Below are positions 8,626 to 16,440 of a stretch of DNA of 64,000 bases, piece after piece. Positions within the stretch are counted from its first letter, which is position 1. Each line of letters opens with the position of its first letter. Source of the stretch: an uncultured Bacteroidota bacterium (lineage in GTDB: Bacteria > Bacteroidota > Bacteroidia > Chitinophagales > Chitinophagaceae); the NCBI GenBank assembly GCA_937928385.1, contig CALEZD010000025.1, positions 1-64,000 of the forward strand, read 5' to 3'. The position numbers and the translations under genes were made by a program. The notes under the pieces were generated by a model. The model was not told where the DNA came from. It did not search any database and saw only the letters and a program-made list of their open reading frames with translations.

Positions 8626-9459
8626 TTAAGCCATTACTACTTTTACCAGATGCCCTGTATTTAATTCAGGGTTAGCTTTTTCTGCTGCTTCTATCGGGCC
8701 AAAGTCTGAGAGGTTCTCCCCCTTTTCTTTGCCTACCGCCGTAGTATGCTCGTAGTGTACGGATACTTTTTTATCTGCTGTCACTATGGTCCAGCCGTCA
8801 TCTTCGGTATATACCTGGTGTGTGCCCAGGTTAATCATGGGTTCAATAGCCAATACCATGCCTTCTTTCAGGCGTTTACCATCGCCTCGGCGGCCATAGT
8901 TGGGCACCTGCGGGTCTTCGTGCAGGTTGCGGCCTACACCATGCCCTACCAGCTCGCGCACCACGCCATAGCCATGTTTCTTAGCTGTATGTTCCTCAAT
9001 AGCATAAGAGATATCGCCTACCCTGTTGCCAACATGCGCATTGGCTATGCCGAGCATCAGCGCTTCTTTGGTTACGCGCATCAGTTGCAGGTATTCGTCG
9101 GGCACATCGCCTATCGCAAAAGTATAAGCATGGTCGCCGTGGTATCCATCCCGGTAAAAACCGCAGTCCACAGATACGATATCGCCGTCTTTCAACTCAT
9201 AATCCGATGGGAAACCATGTACCACCACTTCGTTTACAGATATGCATAAGGAAAACGGGAAAGCATTGTTCCTGGGCCCGTACCCTTTGAATGAAGGCAC
9301 ACCGCCGTTGTCCCTGATGAAAGTTTCAGCCATTCTGTCGATAGACAAGGTAGTGATACCCGGCTTTAAAAACTTTGCCACCTCGGTTAAGGTGGCAGTT
9401 ACCATTAAGGCGTTTTTTCTTATTATTTCAATTTCTTCTTTACTCCTGATGTGTATCAT
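8626..9459 (-). CDS. map: Type I methionine aminopeptidase
   Basis: 277 aa; removes N-terminal Met from nascent proteins. Metal ligands D98 (SVDCG), D109 (GDHAYTF), H173 (LVGHGVGR), E206 (AIEPM) and E237 (HYEHT) are all present, with H81 (VVHGFP) in the active site. The last ~35 residues after HYEHTTAV form an extra tail (FGPIEAAEKANPELNTGHLVKVVMA) beyond the usual type Ia end. It starts 9 nt after secY and closes the operon before the terminator. Confidence 0.95.
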   Translation of the reverse strand: MIHIRSKEEIEIIRKNALMVTATLTEVAKFLKPGITTLSIDRMAETFIRDNGGVPSFKGYGPRNNAFPFSLCISVNEVVVHGFPSDYELKDGDIVSVDCGFYRDGYHGDHAYTFAIGDVPDEYLQLMRVTKEALMLGIANAHVGNRVGDISYAIEEHTAKKHGYGVVRELVGHGVGRNLHEDPQVPNYGRRGDGKRLKEGMVLAIEPMINLGTHQVYTEDDGWTIVTADKKVSVHYEHTTAVGKEKGENLSDFGPIEAAEKANPELNTGHLVKVVMA

Positions 9460-9468
9460 AACCCGTGT

Positions 9469-10821
9469 TTACACAGAGGCGCCTGCAGCCGGCTGGCGGC
9501 CTGATATGCGCCCCGTTTTCATTAATCCGTCGTACCTGCGCATCAACAGGTGACTCTCTATTTGTTGTAATGTATCGAGTATCACACCCACACCTATCAG
9601 CATAGACGTACCGCCGTAGAAAGAGGCGAAACCACTGGTAACACCCAGCAAAGCTGCTACACCGGGCAGTACACCTGCTATAGCCAGGAACAATGCGCCA
9701 GGCAGCGTAATACGGTCCATGATAGTCGCAATGTAATTAGCTGTTGGCTCACCTGGTTTTACACCGGGTATAAAGCTGTTGTTGCGCTTCAGGTTATCCG
9801 CCATTTCCGTCGGGTTGAATATCAATGCCGTGTAGAAATAAGTGAATGCGATAACAAGTATGGCATAAACGATATTGTATGAAGCAGAAGTATAGTCAGA
9901 CAAAGACCTTACCACACCTTGTGCTGTTTCACTGTCTGTAAAACCTATCAATGTAGCAGGTATGAACATGATAGCCTGTGCAAAGATGATAGGCATTACA
10001 CCTGCAGAGTTCACTTTCAAAGGAATGAAATCGCGTGAACCACCTGTTATTTCGCGGGCTGCATTAGTGCTGCCTATTACACGGCGTGCATAGTTCAGCG
10101 GTATGCGGCGCACACCCTGTGTCAGCAGTATCAGGCCAACTATAACAGCTATAAAGAACGCCATTTCTATAAGGAAAATCAGCAATCCACCGCCGCCACC
10201 TAAGTTTTTGGCAGCAAATTCCTGGAACAGTGACTCGGGCAGGCGGGCGAAGATACCAACCATGATGAGCAGGGAAACACCGTTGCCAATACCGCGGTCT
10301 GTGATTTTCTCACCCAGCCACATTACAAACAATGTACCAGCTGTCAATACCACTACGGTAGACAACCAGAACATGAAAGTACCAAACTCCGGAACTATGG
10401 CACCGGCACTCTGCGTACGCAGGTAAGCCACATAAGCACTTGCCTGGAATGCAGTAACGATAACAGTGAGGTAACGTGTATATTGGTTCACCTTGCGGCG
10501 GCCACTTTCTTCCTTTTGTAATTTAGAAATCTGGGGAACAACTATACCTGCCAGCTGCATAAAGATAGAAGCGGAGATATAAGGCATAACGCCCAGCGCA
10601 AAGATAGATGCACGGCTGAATGAACCGCCGGCAAACATATTAAACAGTCCCAACAGGCCTTCCTGGCTACCTTCTAATGCAAGTATCTGGGGGTCTATAC
10701 CAGGCAATACTACGTAGCTACCTACGCGGTAAATGAGGATAAGAGCTAAAGTATATATAATACGCTTACGGAGCTCTTCAATGCTCCAAATGTTCTTAAG
10801 CGTTTCTATTAGTTTCTTCAC
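9469..10821 (-). CDS. secY: Preprotein translocase subunit SecY
   Basis: 450 aa, the channel-forming subunit of the Sec translocon, ten membrane segments. Characteristic stretches include LALILIYRVGSYVVLPGID (TM1/plug region), MPYISASIFMQLAGIVVPQISKLQKE, the Gly-rich ITDRGIGNGVSLLIM and the C-terminal TSMLIGVGVILDTLQQIESHLLMRRYDG. It starts with GTG, in the usual position after rplO. The 86-nt spacer upstream contains a perfect hairpin (10869-10892) that could attenuate read-through into secY. Confidence 0.96.
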   Translation of the reverse strand: MKKLIETLKNIWSIEELRKRIIYTLALILIYRVGSYVVLPGIDPQILALEGSQEGLLGLFNMFAGGSFSRASIFALGVMPYISASIFMQLAGIVVPQISKLQKEESGRRKVNQYTRYLTVIVTAFQASAYVAYLRTQSAGAIVPEFGTFMFWLSTVVVLTAGTLFVMWLGEKITDRGIGNGVSLLIMVGIFARLPESLFQEFAAKNLGGGGGLLIFLIEMAFFIAVIVGLILLTQGVRRIPLNYARRVIGSTNAAREITGGSRDFIPLKVNSAGVMPIIFAQAIMFIPATLIGFTDSETAQGVVRSLSDYTSASYNIVYAILVIAFTYFYTALIFNPTEMADNLKRNNSFIPGVKPGEPTANYIATIMDRITLPGALFLAIAGVLPGVAALLGVTSGFASFYGGTSMLIGVGVILDTLQQIESHLLMRRYDGLMKTGRISGRQPAAGASV

Positions 10822-10868
10822 AGGGACTAATGATTAATCTGAAAAATGAAATGCGAATAAACGATAAA

Positions 10869-10892
10869 AGACGCATTTTACCAAATGCGTCT
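10869..10892 (-). terminator. Hairpin in the rplO-secY spacer, possible attenuator
   Basis: AGACGCATTT (10869-10878) and AAATGCGTCT (10883-10892) form a perfect 10-bp stem with a 4-nt loop. Read on the minus strand it is followed by TTTATCGTTTATT. The stem is AT-rich, so partial termination or RNA processing is more likely than a full stop, since secY and map lie downstream. Confidence 0.45.
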
Positions 10893-10907
10893 GTTTACCC
10901 GGAAAAG

Positions 10908-11357
10908 TTACAGCAATTCGATGGTACCGCCTGCTGCTTCAATAGCTTGTTTAGCTTTTTCGCTGGCAGCGTTCACCTTAAAGGCCAGTTTTGCTTTCAG
11001 CTCACCGTTGCCCAGTATTTTCACTGAGTCGGTACGGCTGATCAGGCCATTAATATACAGGTTGTCCAGGGAGAATTCCTTCAGGCTGTATTTTTCTGCC
11101 AGGAAGTCTATATCACCCAGGTTGAATACTTTGAATTCAATCTTGTTGTTGTTCTTGAAACCACGCTTAGGCATACGGCGCTGGATGGGCATCTGTCCGC
11201 CTTCGTGTCCTTTTTTCGATTGGTAACCGGTACGTGCCTGCTGGCCTTTGTTACCTTTACCGGCTGTTGTGCCCGAACCACTACCTTCACCACGGGCTAC
11301 ACGCCTTTTCTTTTTTACTGAACCTTTTGCTGGTTGTAAATTGTGCAATTGTTGCAT
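10908..11357 (-). CDS. rplO: 50S ribosomal protein L15
   Basis: 149 aa from the ATG giving MQQLHNLQPAKGS, the conserved L15 N terminus; a 15-residue upstream extension in frame is not conserved in kind. The flexible Gly/Lys/Arg-rich arm (RRVARGEGSGSGTTAGKGNKGQ) threads into 23S rRNA, and GQMPIQRRMPKRGF follows. The C-terminal globular part ends AIEAAGGTIELL. It lies between rpmD and secY as in most bacteria. Confidence 0.95.
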   Translation of the reverse strand: MQQLHNLQPAKGSVKKKRRVARGEGSGSGTTAGKGNKGQQARTGYQSKKGHEGGQMPIQRRMPKRGFKNNNKIEFKVFNLGDIDFLAEKYSLKEFSLDNLYINGLISRTDSVKILGNGELKAKLAFKVNAASEKAKQAIEAAGGTIELL

Positions 11358-11419
11358 TGTATACGATTTTTGAACTTGCGCGGAATGTGAAACCGCTCGC
11401 AAATATTAATAAATAAAAA

Positions 11420-11602
11420 TTACTTAACTTCTTCAACCTTAACAAGGTGGTGTACGGTTCTCACCATACCCTGTATCTGGGGGGTAGCTTCTACTTCCAC
11501 AGTAGCGTTCATCTTGCGCAAACCCAGCGCTATCAATGTACGCTTTTGGTTTTCGGGGCGGTCAATGCCACTCTTAATCTGTGTTACTTTAATTTTAGCC
11601 AT
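11420..11602 (-). CDS. rpmD: 50S ribosomal protein L30
   Basis: 60 aa, the bacterial short form. KVTQIKSGIDRPENQKRTLIALGL is the conserved N-terminal strand-helix and GMVRTVHHLVKV the C-terminal one. Spacers of 48 nt from rpsE and 62 nt to rplO; the latter can fold a bulged hairpin (TTGCG-CGG at 11376-11383 with CCG-CT-CGCAA up to 11402). Confidence 0.95.
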   Translation of the reverse strand: MAKIKVTQIKSGIDRPENQKRTLIALGLRKMNATVEVEATPQIQGMVRTVHHLVKVEEVK

Positions 11603-11650
11603 GACGCTATTTCTTATTCAATTAGTTAATATTCAATTAATTAAACCGGA

Positions 11651-12169
11651 TTACCCGTTAAACACCTTCTTCAGGCTCACGTTGCGGTCTTTAGCCACAC
11701 GTACCGGCTCGCGCAGTTGGCCCAGCGCAGCGAAGGTGGCTTTTACCACGTTGTGCGGGTTAGCAGAACCCAGGTTTTTAGTCAGCACGTCAGTAATACC
11801 TGCAGACTCCAGTACAGCCCTCATGCTACCACCGGCTATTACACCAGTACCGTGTGCCGCGGGCTTAATCAGCACCTTTGCTGCGCCCTCTTTGGCAAAC
11901 TGTACGTGAGGTATAGTACCATGTAATACAGGCACTTTTATCAGGTTTTTCTTAGCGTCATCTATGCCTTTGGTGATGGCTTCCTGCACCTCTTTAGCCT
12001 TACCCAGGCCATGACCAACCACACCTGCACCGTTGCCTACTACTACCAGGGCAGAAAAACTGAATGCGCGTCCGCCTTTGGTTGTTTTAACAACACGGTT
12101 GATAGACACTACTTTCTCCTGCAATTCCAGGTCGCCGGCCTTTACTCGATTTGTGTTTATTTTTGACAT
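11651..12169 (-). CDS. rpsE: 30S ribosomal protein S5
   Basis: 172 aa. The N-terminal dsRNA-binding-like domain (LELQEKVVSINRVVKTTKGGRAFSF) and the GNGAGVVGHGLGKAKEVQEAI loop are typical of S5, a decoding-fidelity protein. The C-terminal domain has VLESAGITDVLTKNLGSANPHNVVKATF. Length is close to E. coli S5 (167 aa). Confidence 0.96.
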   Translation of the reverse strand: MSKINTNRVKAGDLELQEKVVSINRVVKTTKGGRAFSFSALVVVGNGAGVVGHGLGKAKEVQEAITKGIDDAKKNLIKVPVLHGTIPHVQFAKEGAAKVLIKPAAHGTGVIAGGSMRAVLESAGITDVLTKNLGSANPHNVVKATFAALGQLREPVRVAKDRNVSLKKVFNG

Positions 12170-12204
12170 CAGTTACTTATAGAAAAAGTTCAATAATATT
12201 GTTA

Positions 12205-12564
12205 TTAGAATTTAAGGCCACCTTCGCGCGCGCCGTCTGCTACAGACTTCACACGGCCATGATACAAATAACCACCACGGTCGAACACGCATTTCTCAAT
12301 ACCCAGCGACAATGCTTTTTCAGCTATCGTCTTACCTACCAGGGCAGATTTCTCTACCTTGTTGCCTGCATGCGCCTGTATATCCTTCTGGCGAGAGCTG
12401 GCAGCTGCCAATGTAGTACCGGTAGTATCATCTATCAGTTGTACATAGATGTCTTTGTTGCTGCGGAACACAGACATGCGGGGTTTTGTAGCTGTACCAC
12501 TCACCCTGCTGCGTATGCGCCAACGTAACTTCTGGCGGCGTACTATTTTCTTATCAAGTGCCAT
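12205..12564 (-). CDS. rplR: 50S ribosomal protein L18
   Basis: 119 aa, binds 5S rRNA. Basic N terminus (KIVRRQKLRWRIRSRVSGT), then PRMSVFRSNKDIYVQLIDD and the conserved end FDRGGYLYHGRVKSVADGAREGGLKF. The 113-nt spacer between rplF and this gene holds two hairpins. Confidence 0.96.
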   Translation of the reverse strand: MALDKKIVRRQKLRWRIRSRVSGTATKPRMSVFRSNKDIYVQLIDDTTGTTLAAASSRQKDIQAHAGNKVEKSALVGKTIAEKALSLGIEKCVFDRGGYLYHGRVKSVADGAREGGLKF

Positions 12565-12583
12565 TGTATTCTATTTTTTACGG

Positions 12584-12664
12584 GCTTCCCGCTTTTGGGC
12601 GGGAGCTACCGGGTTATTTTTTAATTGTTTAGTATGATAAAAGCTTCCGCCTTTCCAGGCGGAA
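12584..12664 (-). other. Two successive RNA hairpins in the rplF-rplR spacer
   Basis: Read along the transcript, the first stem is TTCCGCCT/AGGCGGAA (12664-12645) closed by a GNRA-type GGAA loop and followed by GCTTTTATC. The second is about CTCCCGC with GCGGGAAG (12606-12584), one base bulged. The modules resemble each other (GCTTCC-CGC core), suggesting duplication. Roles could be attenuation, RNase processing or r-protein binding; none is shown. Confidence 0.6.
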
Positions 12665-12677
12665 ACCCTGTTATTTA

Positions 12678-13232
12678 TTATTTACCTGCTGCCTTACCTG
12701 CTTTACGGCGAACAATCTCATCAGAGTAACGAACACCTTTTCCTTTGTAAGGCTCAGGCTTACGCAGGCTGCGTATTTTGGCAGCTACCTGGCCCAGCAG
12801 TTGTTTGTCTATCGATTCCAGTGTTATCCTTGGGGGCACACCTTTTTCCATCTTAGCTTCGCCCTTCACTTCTTTAGGCAGCTCCATAATGATGTTGTGC
12901 GAATAACCCAGCGCCATATCCAGAGTCTGGCCCTGTATGGCAGCACGGAAACCCACACCCACCAGGTCCAGTTCCTTTTTAAAGCCTGTAGTAACACCTG
13001 TTACCATGTTGGCCAGCAATGCACGGCTCAGGCCATGCAGGGCACGGTGGCGTATCTGGTCTGTAGGGCGGGTAACCAACAACTGGTTGTCCTGTACTTC
13101 TACTTTCAGATCGCGGTTTACCGCTTCTTTCAATTCGCCCTTAGGGCCTTTTACTGCAACTACATTATCCGCACCTACGGTTATGGTTACACCTGCGGGT
13201 ATTGTAATCGGATTTTTGCCTATACGAGACAT
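12678..13232 (-). CDS. rplF: 50S ribosomal protein L6
   Basis: 184 aa, two tandem alpha/beta domains. N terminus MSRIGKNPITIPAGVTITV, the conserved ALHGLSRALLANMVTGVTTGF in the first domain, and the C-terminal signature IRSLRKPEPYKGKGVRYSDEIVRRKAGKAAGK near the factor-binding site. Length is near the family norm (177 aa in E. coli). Confidence 0.96.
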   Translation of the reverse strand: MSRIGKNPITIPAGVTITVGADNVVAVKGPKGELKEAVNRDLKVEVQDNQLLVTRPTDQIRHRALHGLSRALLANMVTGVTTGFKKELDLVGVGFRAAIQGQTLDMALGYSHNIIMELPKEVKGEAKMEKGVPPRITLESIDKQLLGQVAAKIRSLRKPEPYKGKGVRYSDEIVRRKAGKAAGK

Positions 13233-13319
13233 AAGTTCTTATGTTTTTATTTGGTTCAGAAAGCAAGCCGGTCAGCCTTGTATAGGTTTGGCTTAATGTA
13301 CCTGCCTTCTATAATGTTA

Positions 13320-13718
13320 TTAATATATTGCTGCCATTACTTCACCGCCTATGTTTTGCGTGCGGGCTTCTTTATCCGTCATTACACCTTTCGATGTAGA
13401 AACGATAGCGATACCCAGGCCACTCATAACACGCGGAAGCTCGTTTGGCTTAGCGTACTGACGCAGGCCCGGACGGCTTACCCTTTCCAGTGATTTTATA
13501 GCTGGTTCTTTTGATTGTGCATCGTATTTCAATGCTATTTTGATGATACCTTGTTTGTTATCATCTTCAAATTTGTACTTCAGTATATACCCTTTATCAT
13601 AGAGTATTTCTGTGATACGCTTCTTCACGTTAGATGCCGGTATTTCCACTATACGGTGGCGCGCCATCTGTGCGTTGCGGATACGGGTTAAAAAGTCTGC
13701 TATCGGATCTGTTACCAT
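13320..13718 (-). CDS. rpsH: 30S ribosomal protein S8
   Basis: 132 aa. TDPIADFLTRIRNA at the N terminus and the C-terminal rRNA-binding signature PRVMSGLGIAIVSTSKGVMTDKEAR are diagnostic. S8 binds helix 21 of 16S rRNA and represses the spc operon in E. coli by binding upstream of rplE; no such site was recognised here. Confidence 0.96.
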   Translation of the reverse strand: MVTDPIADFLTRIRNAQMARHRIVEIPASNVKKRITEILYDKGYILKYKFEDDNKQGIIKIALKYDAQSKEPAIKSLERVSRPGLRQYAKPNELPRVMSGLGIAIVSTSKGVMTDKEARTQNIGGEVMAAIY

Positions 13719-13792
13719 TTTTTATTAAAGTTTGTAAAGTATATAATTGTAACCGGTTTCATACTGTTATGACCTGGCCACGTTTCATTCAA

Positions 13793-14062
13793 TTACCAGC
13801 TGGCTTTACGTACACCCGGTATTTTGCCATCCAACGCCATATCGCGGAAAATGTTACGGCATACCCCGAAGTGGCGCATATAACCCTTGGGACGGCCTGT
13901 TAACTGGCAACGGTTTTTAAGGCGAACCGGAGAGGCGTTTTTTGGAAGTAAATCCAATGCCTGGTAGTCTCCTGCCGCTTTAAGTGCCGCACGCTTCTCA
14001 GCGTATTTGGCCACCATGCGCTCGCGTTTGCGTTGACGGGCTTTTACTGATTCTCTTGCCAT
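13793..14062 (-). CDS. rpsN: 30S ribosomal protein S14, zinc-free type
   Basis: 89 aa. Starts MARESVKARQRKRERMVAKYAEKR and ends GRPKGYMRHFGVCRNIFRDMALDGKIPGVRKASW. Only two cysteines remain, not the four of the zinc-ribbon type, so this is the C-minus long form (101 aa in E. coli, here slightly shorter). Confidence 0.95.
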   Translation of the reverse strand: MARESVKARQRKRERMVAKYAEKRAALKAAGDYQALDLLPKNASPVRLKNRCQLTGRPKGYMRHFGVCRNIFRDMALDGKIPGVRKASW

Positions 14063-14082
14063 TTATTGTTCTTTAATTATAA

Positions 14083-14661
14083 TTAGTTAGTTTCTTCTTT
14101 TTTGATGTTCTTAAACGGCAGGCCCATCTCTTTCAGCAATTCATAAGCCTCTTCGTTGGTCCTGGCTGTCGTTACGAACGTAATGTCCATACCGCTGATA
14201 CGGTTTACTTTGTCTATGTCTATCTCAGGGTAGATGATCTGCTCTGTGATACCCATAGTGTAGTTGCCGCGTCCGTCGAAAGATTTATCGTTGATACCTT
14301 TGAAGTCGCGTACACGGGGCAGGGTAACTGAGATAAAACGATCCAGGAATTCCAACATCGTAGTGCCACGCAGTGTAACACGGCAGCCTATCGGCATGTG
14401 CTTACGCAGCTTGAAGTTAGAGATATCCTTTTTAGACAAGGTAGGTACAGCCTTCTGGCCGGTTACCAGTGTCATTTCGTTCATAGCATCGTCTATCAGC
14501 TTCTTGTCAGATACAGAGCCTTTAACACCCTGGTTCAAACAAATTTTAACCAGGCGGGGGCATTGCATTACTGATTTATAACCGAACTTCTTCATCAAAG
14601 CCGGAACTACTTCATCTTTATAATGCTTGCGTAAACGCGGAGAATATACTGCTGTTTCCAT
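14083..14661 (-). CDS. rplE: 50S ribosomal protein L5
   Basis: 192 aa, 5S rRNA binding. YSPRLRKHYKDEVVPALMKKFGYKS, the GQKAVPTLSKKDISNFKLRKHMPIGCRVTLRG stretch and GITEQIIYPEIDIDKVNRISGMDITFVTTA are conserved. Its ATG overlaps the rplX stop (TAATG), so it is translationally coupled to rplX. A KNIKKEETN tail extends past the E. coli end. Confidence 0.96.
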   Translation of the reverse strand: METAVYSPRLRKHYKDEVVPALMKKFGYKSVMQCPRLVKICLNQGVKGSVSDKKLIDDAMNEMTLVTGQKAVPTLSKKDISNFKLRKHMPIGCRVTLRGTTMLEFLDRFISVTLPRVRDFKGINDKSFDGRGNYTMGITEQIIYPEIDIDKVNRISGMDITFVTTARTNEEAYELLKEMGLPFKNIKKEETN

Positions 14662-14999
14662 TATTTAATTACCTCCCCTGATTTTTTAGATATACGAACA
14701 AAACTGCCTTCGTTGCGCTCGCGCTTAATGCGGGCAGGAGCCTTTGCTTTAGCATCCCACAACATAACGTTAGATATGTGTATAGGCGCTTCCTGCTTCA
14801 CTATGCCACCCTGGGGGTTTTGCGCATCCGGCTTGTTGTGCTTGGTAATGATGTTTACACCTTCTACCAATACACGGCCTTTCTGAGGATATACAGCCAG
14901 CACATTGCGTGGCTTGGTACGATCCTTATCATTACCGGCTATAACGACTACGTTATCGCCTTTCCTGATATTAAACTTTGGTTTAAATCTGTTTTTCAC
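14661..14999 (-). CDS. rplX: 50S ribosomal protein L24
   Basis: 112 aa with a GTG start. The KOW motif is in KFNIRKGDNVVVIAGNDKDRTKPRNVLAVYPQKGRVLVEGVNIITKHNKP. L24 initiates assembly of the large subunit. The 66-nt spacer from rplN has a TACCTTTGCA sequence that may be an internal promoter. Confidence 0.95.
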   Translation of the reverse strand: MKNRFKPKFNIRKGDNVVVIAGNDKDRTKPRNVLAVYPQKGRVLVEGVNIITKHNKPDAQNPQGGIVKQEAPIHISNVMLWDAKAKAPARIKRERNEGSFVRISKKSGEVIK

Positions 15000-15047
15000 A
15001 ATACTTATGAATTAACCGTTGTTCTCATACACCCGAAAAACGGGCTG

Positions 15048-15055
15048 CAAAGGTA
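15048..15055 (-). promoter_or_regulatory. Possible internal promoter -7 box before rplX
   Basis: The minus strand reads TACCTTTGCA, identical over ten bases to the -7 regions before rpsJ and rpmE2. No TTTG -33 element is found 19-21 nt upstream, so strength is doubtful. If active it would transcribe rplX to map. Confidence 0.35.
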
Positions 15056-15065
15056 CAACTTTATT

Positions 15066-15434
15066 TTATAATACTTCCGGTGCCAGCGAAACAATTTTCA
15101 TGTACCCTTTATCACGCAATTCGCGTGCTACGGGCCCGAAAATACGGGTGCCGCGTGGCTCATCGGCGTTGTTCAGCAACACTACAGCGTTGTCGTCAAA
15201 ATGGATGTATGACCCATCTTTGCGGCGAAGCTTGTTTTTGGTGCGTACGATGACCGCTTTTGACACGGTTCCTTTCTTCATACCGCCTCCGGGTAATGCG
15301 GCTTTCACCGTTACCACTATCTTATCACCCACACCGGCATAATCCTGGCCGGAGTTGCCCAGTACACGGATACAAAGTACCTCTTTCGCACCACTGTTAT
15401 CGGCTACATTTAGCCTGGACTCTTGTTGTATCAT
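15066..15434 (-). CDS. rplN: 50S ribosomal protein L14
   Basis: 122 aa. MIQQESRLNVADNSGAKEVLCIRVLG and the middle GGGMKKGTVSKAVIVRTK with FDDNAVVLLNN, GTRIFGPVARELR are the classical L14 signature. It lies at the subunit interface where it contacts S-subunit rRNA and RsfS. 11 nt separate it from rpsQ. Confidence 0.97.
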   Translation of the reverse strand: MIQQESRLNVADNSGAKEVLCIRVLGNSGQDYAGVGDKIVVTVKAALPGGGMKKGTVSKAVIVRTKNKLRRKDGSYIHFDDNAVVLLNNADEPRGTRIFGPVARELRDKGYMKIVSLAPEVL

Positions 15435-15445
15435 CTATAAAAAGA

Positions 15446-15712
15446 TTACTTAGCTTTTTCAATTATTTCTACCAGGCGCCAGCGTTTTGTCTTGCTCAGC
15501 GGACGCGTTTCCATAATACGTACAGTGTCGCCGATACCTGCGGTACCCTCTTCATCGTGCGCATGGAATTTTTTCGTTTTCTTAACGAACTTACCGTAAA
15601 TAGGGTGTTTCACCTTACGCTCTACAGTTACAGTGATGGTTTTATCCATCTTGTCGCTGCTAACGATACCTATACGGCTTTTCCTGCTTTTTCTTTCAGT
15701 CGTTGTTGACAT
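15446..15712 (-). CDS. rpsQ: 30S ribosomal protein S17
   Basis: 88 aa, OB-fold. RIGIVSSDKMDKTITVTVERKVKHPIYGKFVKKTKKFHAHDE and GDTVRIMETRPLSKTKRWRLVEI are conserved. It binds the 5' domain of 16S rRNA. The N terminus is Ser/Thr/Lys-rich. Confidence 0.96.
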   Translation of the reverse strand: MSTTTERKSRKSRIGIVSSDKMDKTITVTVERKVKHPIYGKFVKKTKKFHAHDEEGTAGIGDTVRIMETRPLSKTKRWRLVEIIEKAK

Positions 15713-15724
15713 ATCAAAATTTTA

Positions 15725-15937
15725 TTAAAAACCTAATGCCCTCCTGCGCTGCTCCGTCTTCATACGGGCTATTGTGCGGCGCATCTGGCGGATAGATAAC
15801 GGATTTTCAATCGGGTTAACAGCGTGGCCGAACTTAGTTTTTTTCAGGCGCACTTCTTCTTCACCGATCCTGCCGGTAAGCGCCTGGTCGTCCAGCGAAC
15901 GCAGGTCTTCAACCTTCGATTTATTTGCCTTAGCCAT
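15725..15937 (-). CDS. rpmC: 50S ribosomal protein L29
   Basis: 70 aa, two-helix protein at the exit tunnel near the SRP and trigger-factor site. VEDLRSLDDQALTGRIGEEEVRLKKTKFGHAV and NPLSIRQMRRTIARMKTEQRRR fit the family. Spacer to rpsQ is 12 nt. Confidence 0.94.
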   Translation of the reverse strand: MAKANKSKVEDLRSLDDQALTGRIGEEEVRLKKTKFGHAVNPIENPLSIRQMRRTIARMKTEQRRRALGF

Positions 15938-15982
15938 TTTTATCTATTTAAAAAATTATCTTTTAATCCTGTTAGTTATTTA

Positions 15983-16405
15983 TTATGCACCTACGTAGTC
16001 GCGGCGAACAACAAATTTTGTTTTTATCGGCAACTTCTGTGCTGCCAGTTCCAATGCTTCCTGCGCTACTTGCTGGGGCACACCGTCCAGTTCAAACATG
16101 ATGAGTCCGGGTTTTACCACTGCAGCCCAGTATTCAAGGCTACCCTTACCTTTACCCATCCTCACTTCTGCAGGCTTCTTGGTTATTGGCTTGTCAGGAA
16201 ATATGCGTATCCATACATTACCCTCACGTTTCATGTGGCGGGTCATTGCCTGGCGTGCAGCTTCTATCTGGCGATTGGTTATCCATTTCGGCTCCATTGC
16301 CTTCAACCCGAAAGAACCAAATGCTATGGTAGCGCCACGCTGTGCGTTTCCTTTGATTCTACCTTTATGGGCTTTCCTGTGTTTTACTTTTTTAGGCTGT
16401 AACAT
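15983..16405 (-). CDS. rplP: 50S ribosomal protein L16
   Basis: 140 aa. Starts MLQPKKVKHRKAHKGRIKG, with TRHMKREGNVWIRIFPDKPITKKPAEVRMGKGKGSLEYWAA forming the tRNA- and A-site-proximal core. Conserved in length and all main motifs. Confidence 0.97.
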   Translation of the reverse strand: MLQPKKVKHRKAHKGRIKGNAQRGATIAFGSFGLKAMEPKWITNRQIEAARQAMTRHMKREGNVWIRIFPDKPITKKPAEVRMGKGKGSLEYWAAVVKPGLIMFELDGVPQQVAQEALELAAQKLPIKTKFVVRRDYVGA

Positions 16406-16440
16406 TGTTACAATATTTTAAATAATGCTATACAATTTTA

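Noticed and set aside
12801..13493. Long plus-strand open frames across the ribosomal genes
   Set aside because: They lie opposite clear ribosomal genes, are Tyr/Phe/Cys-rich, and are shadows.
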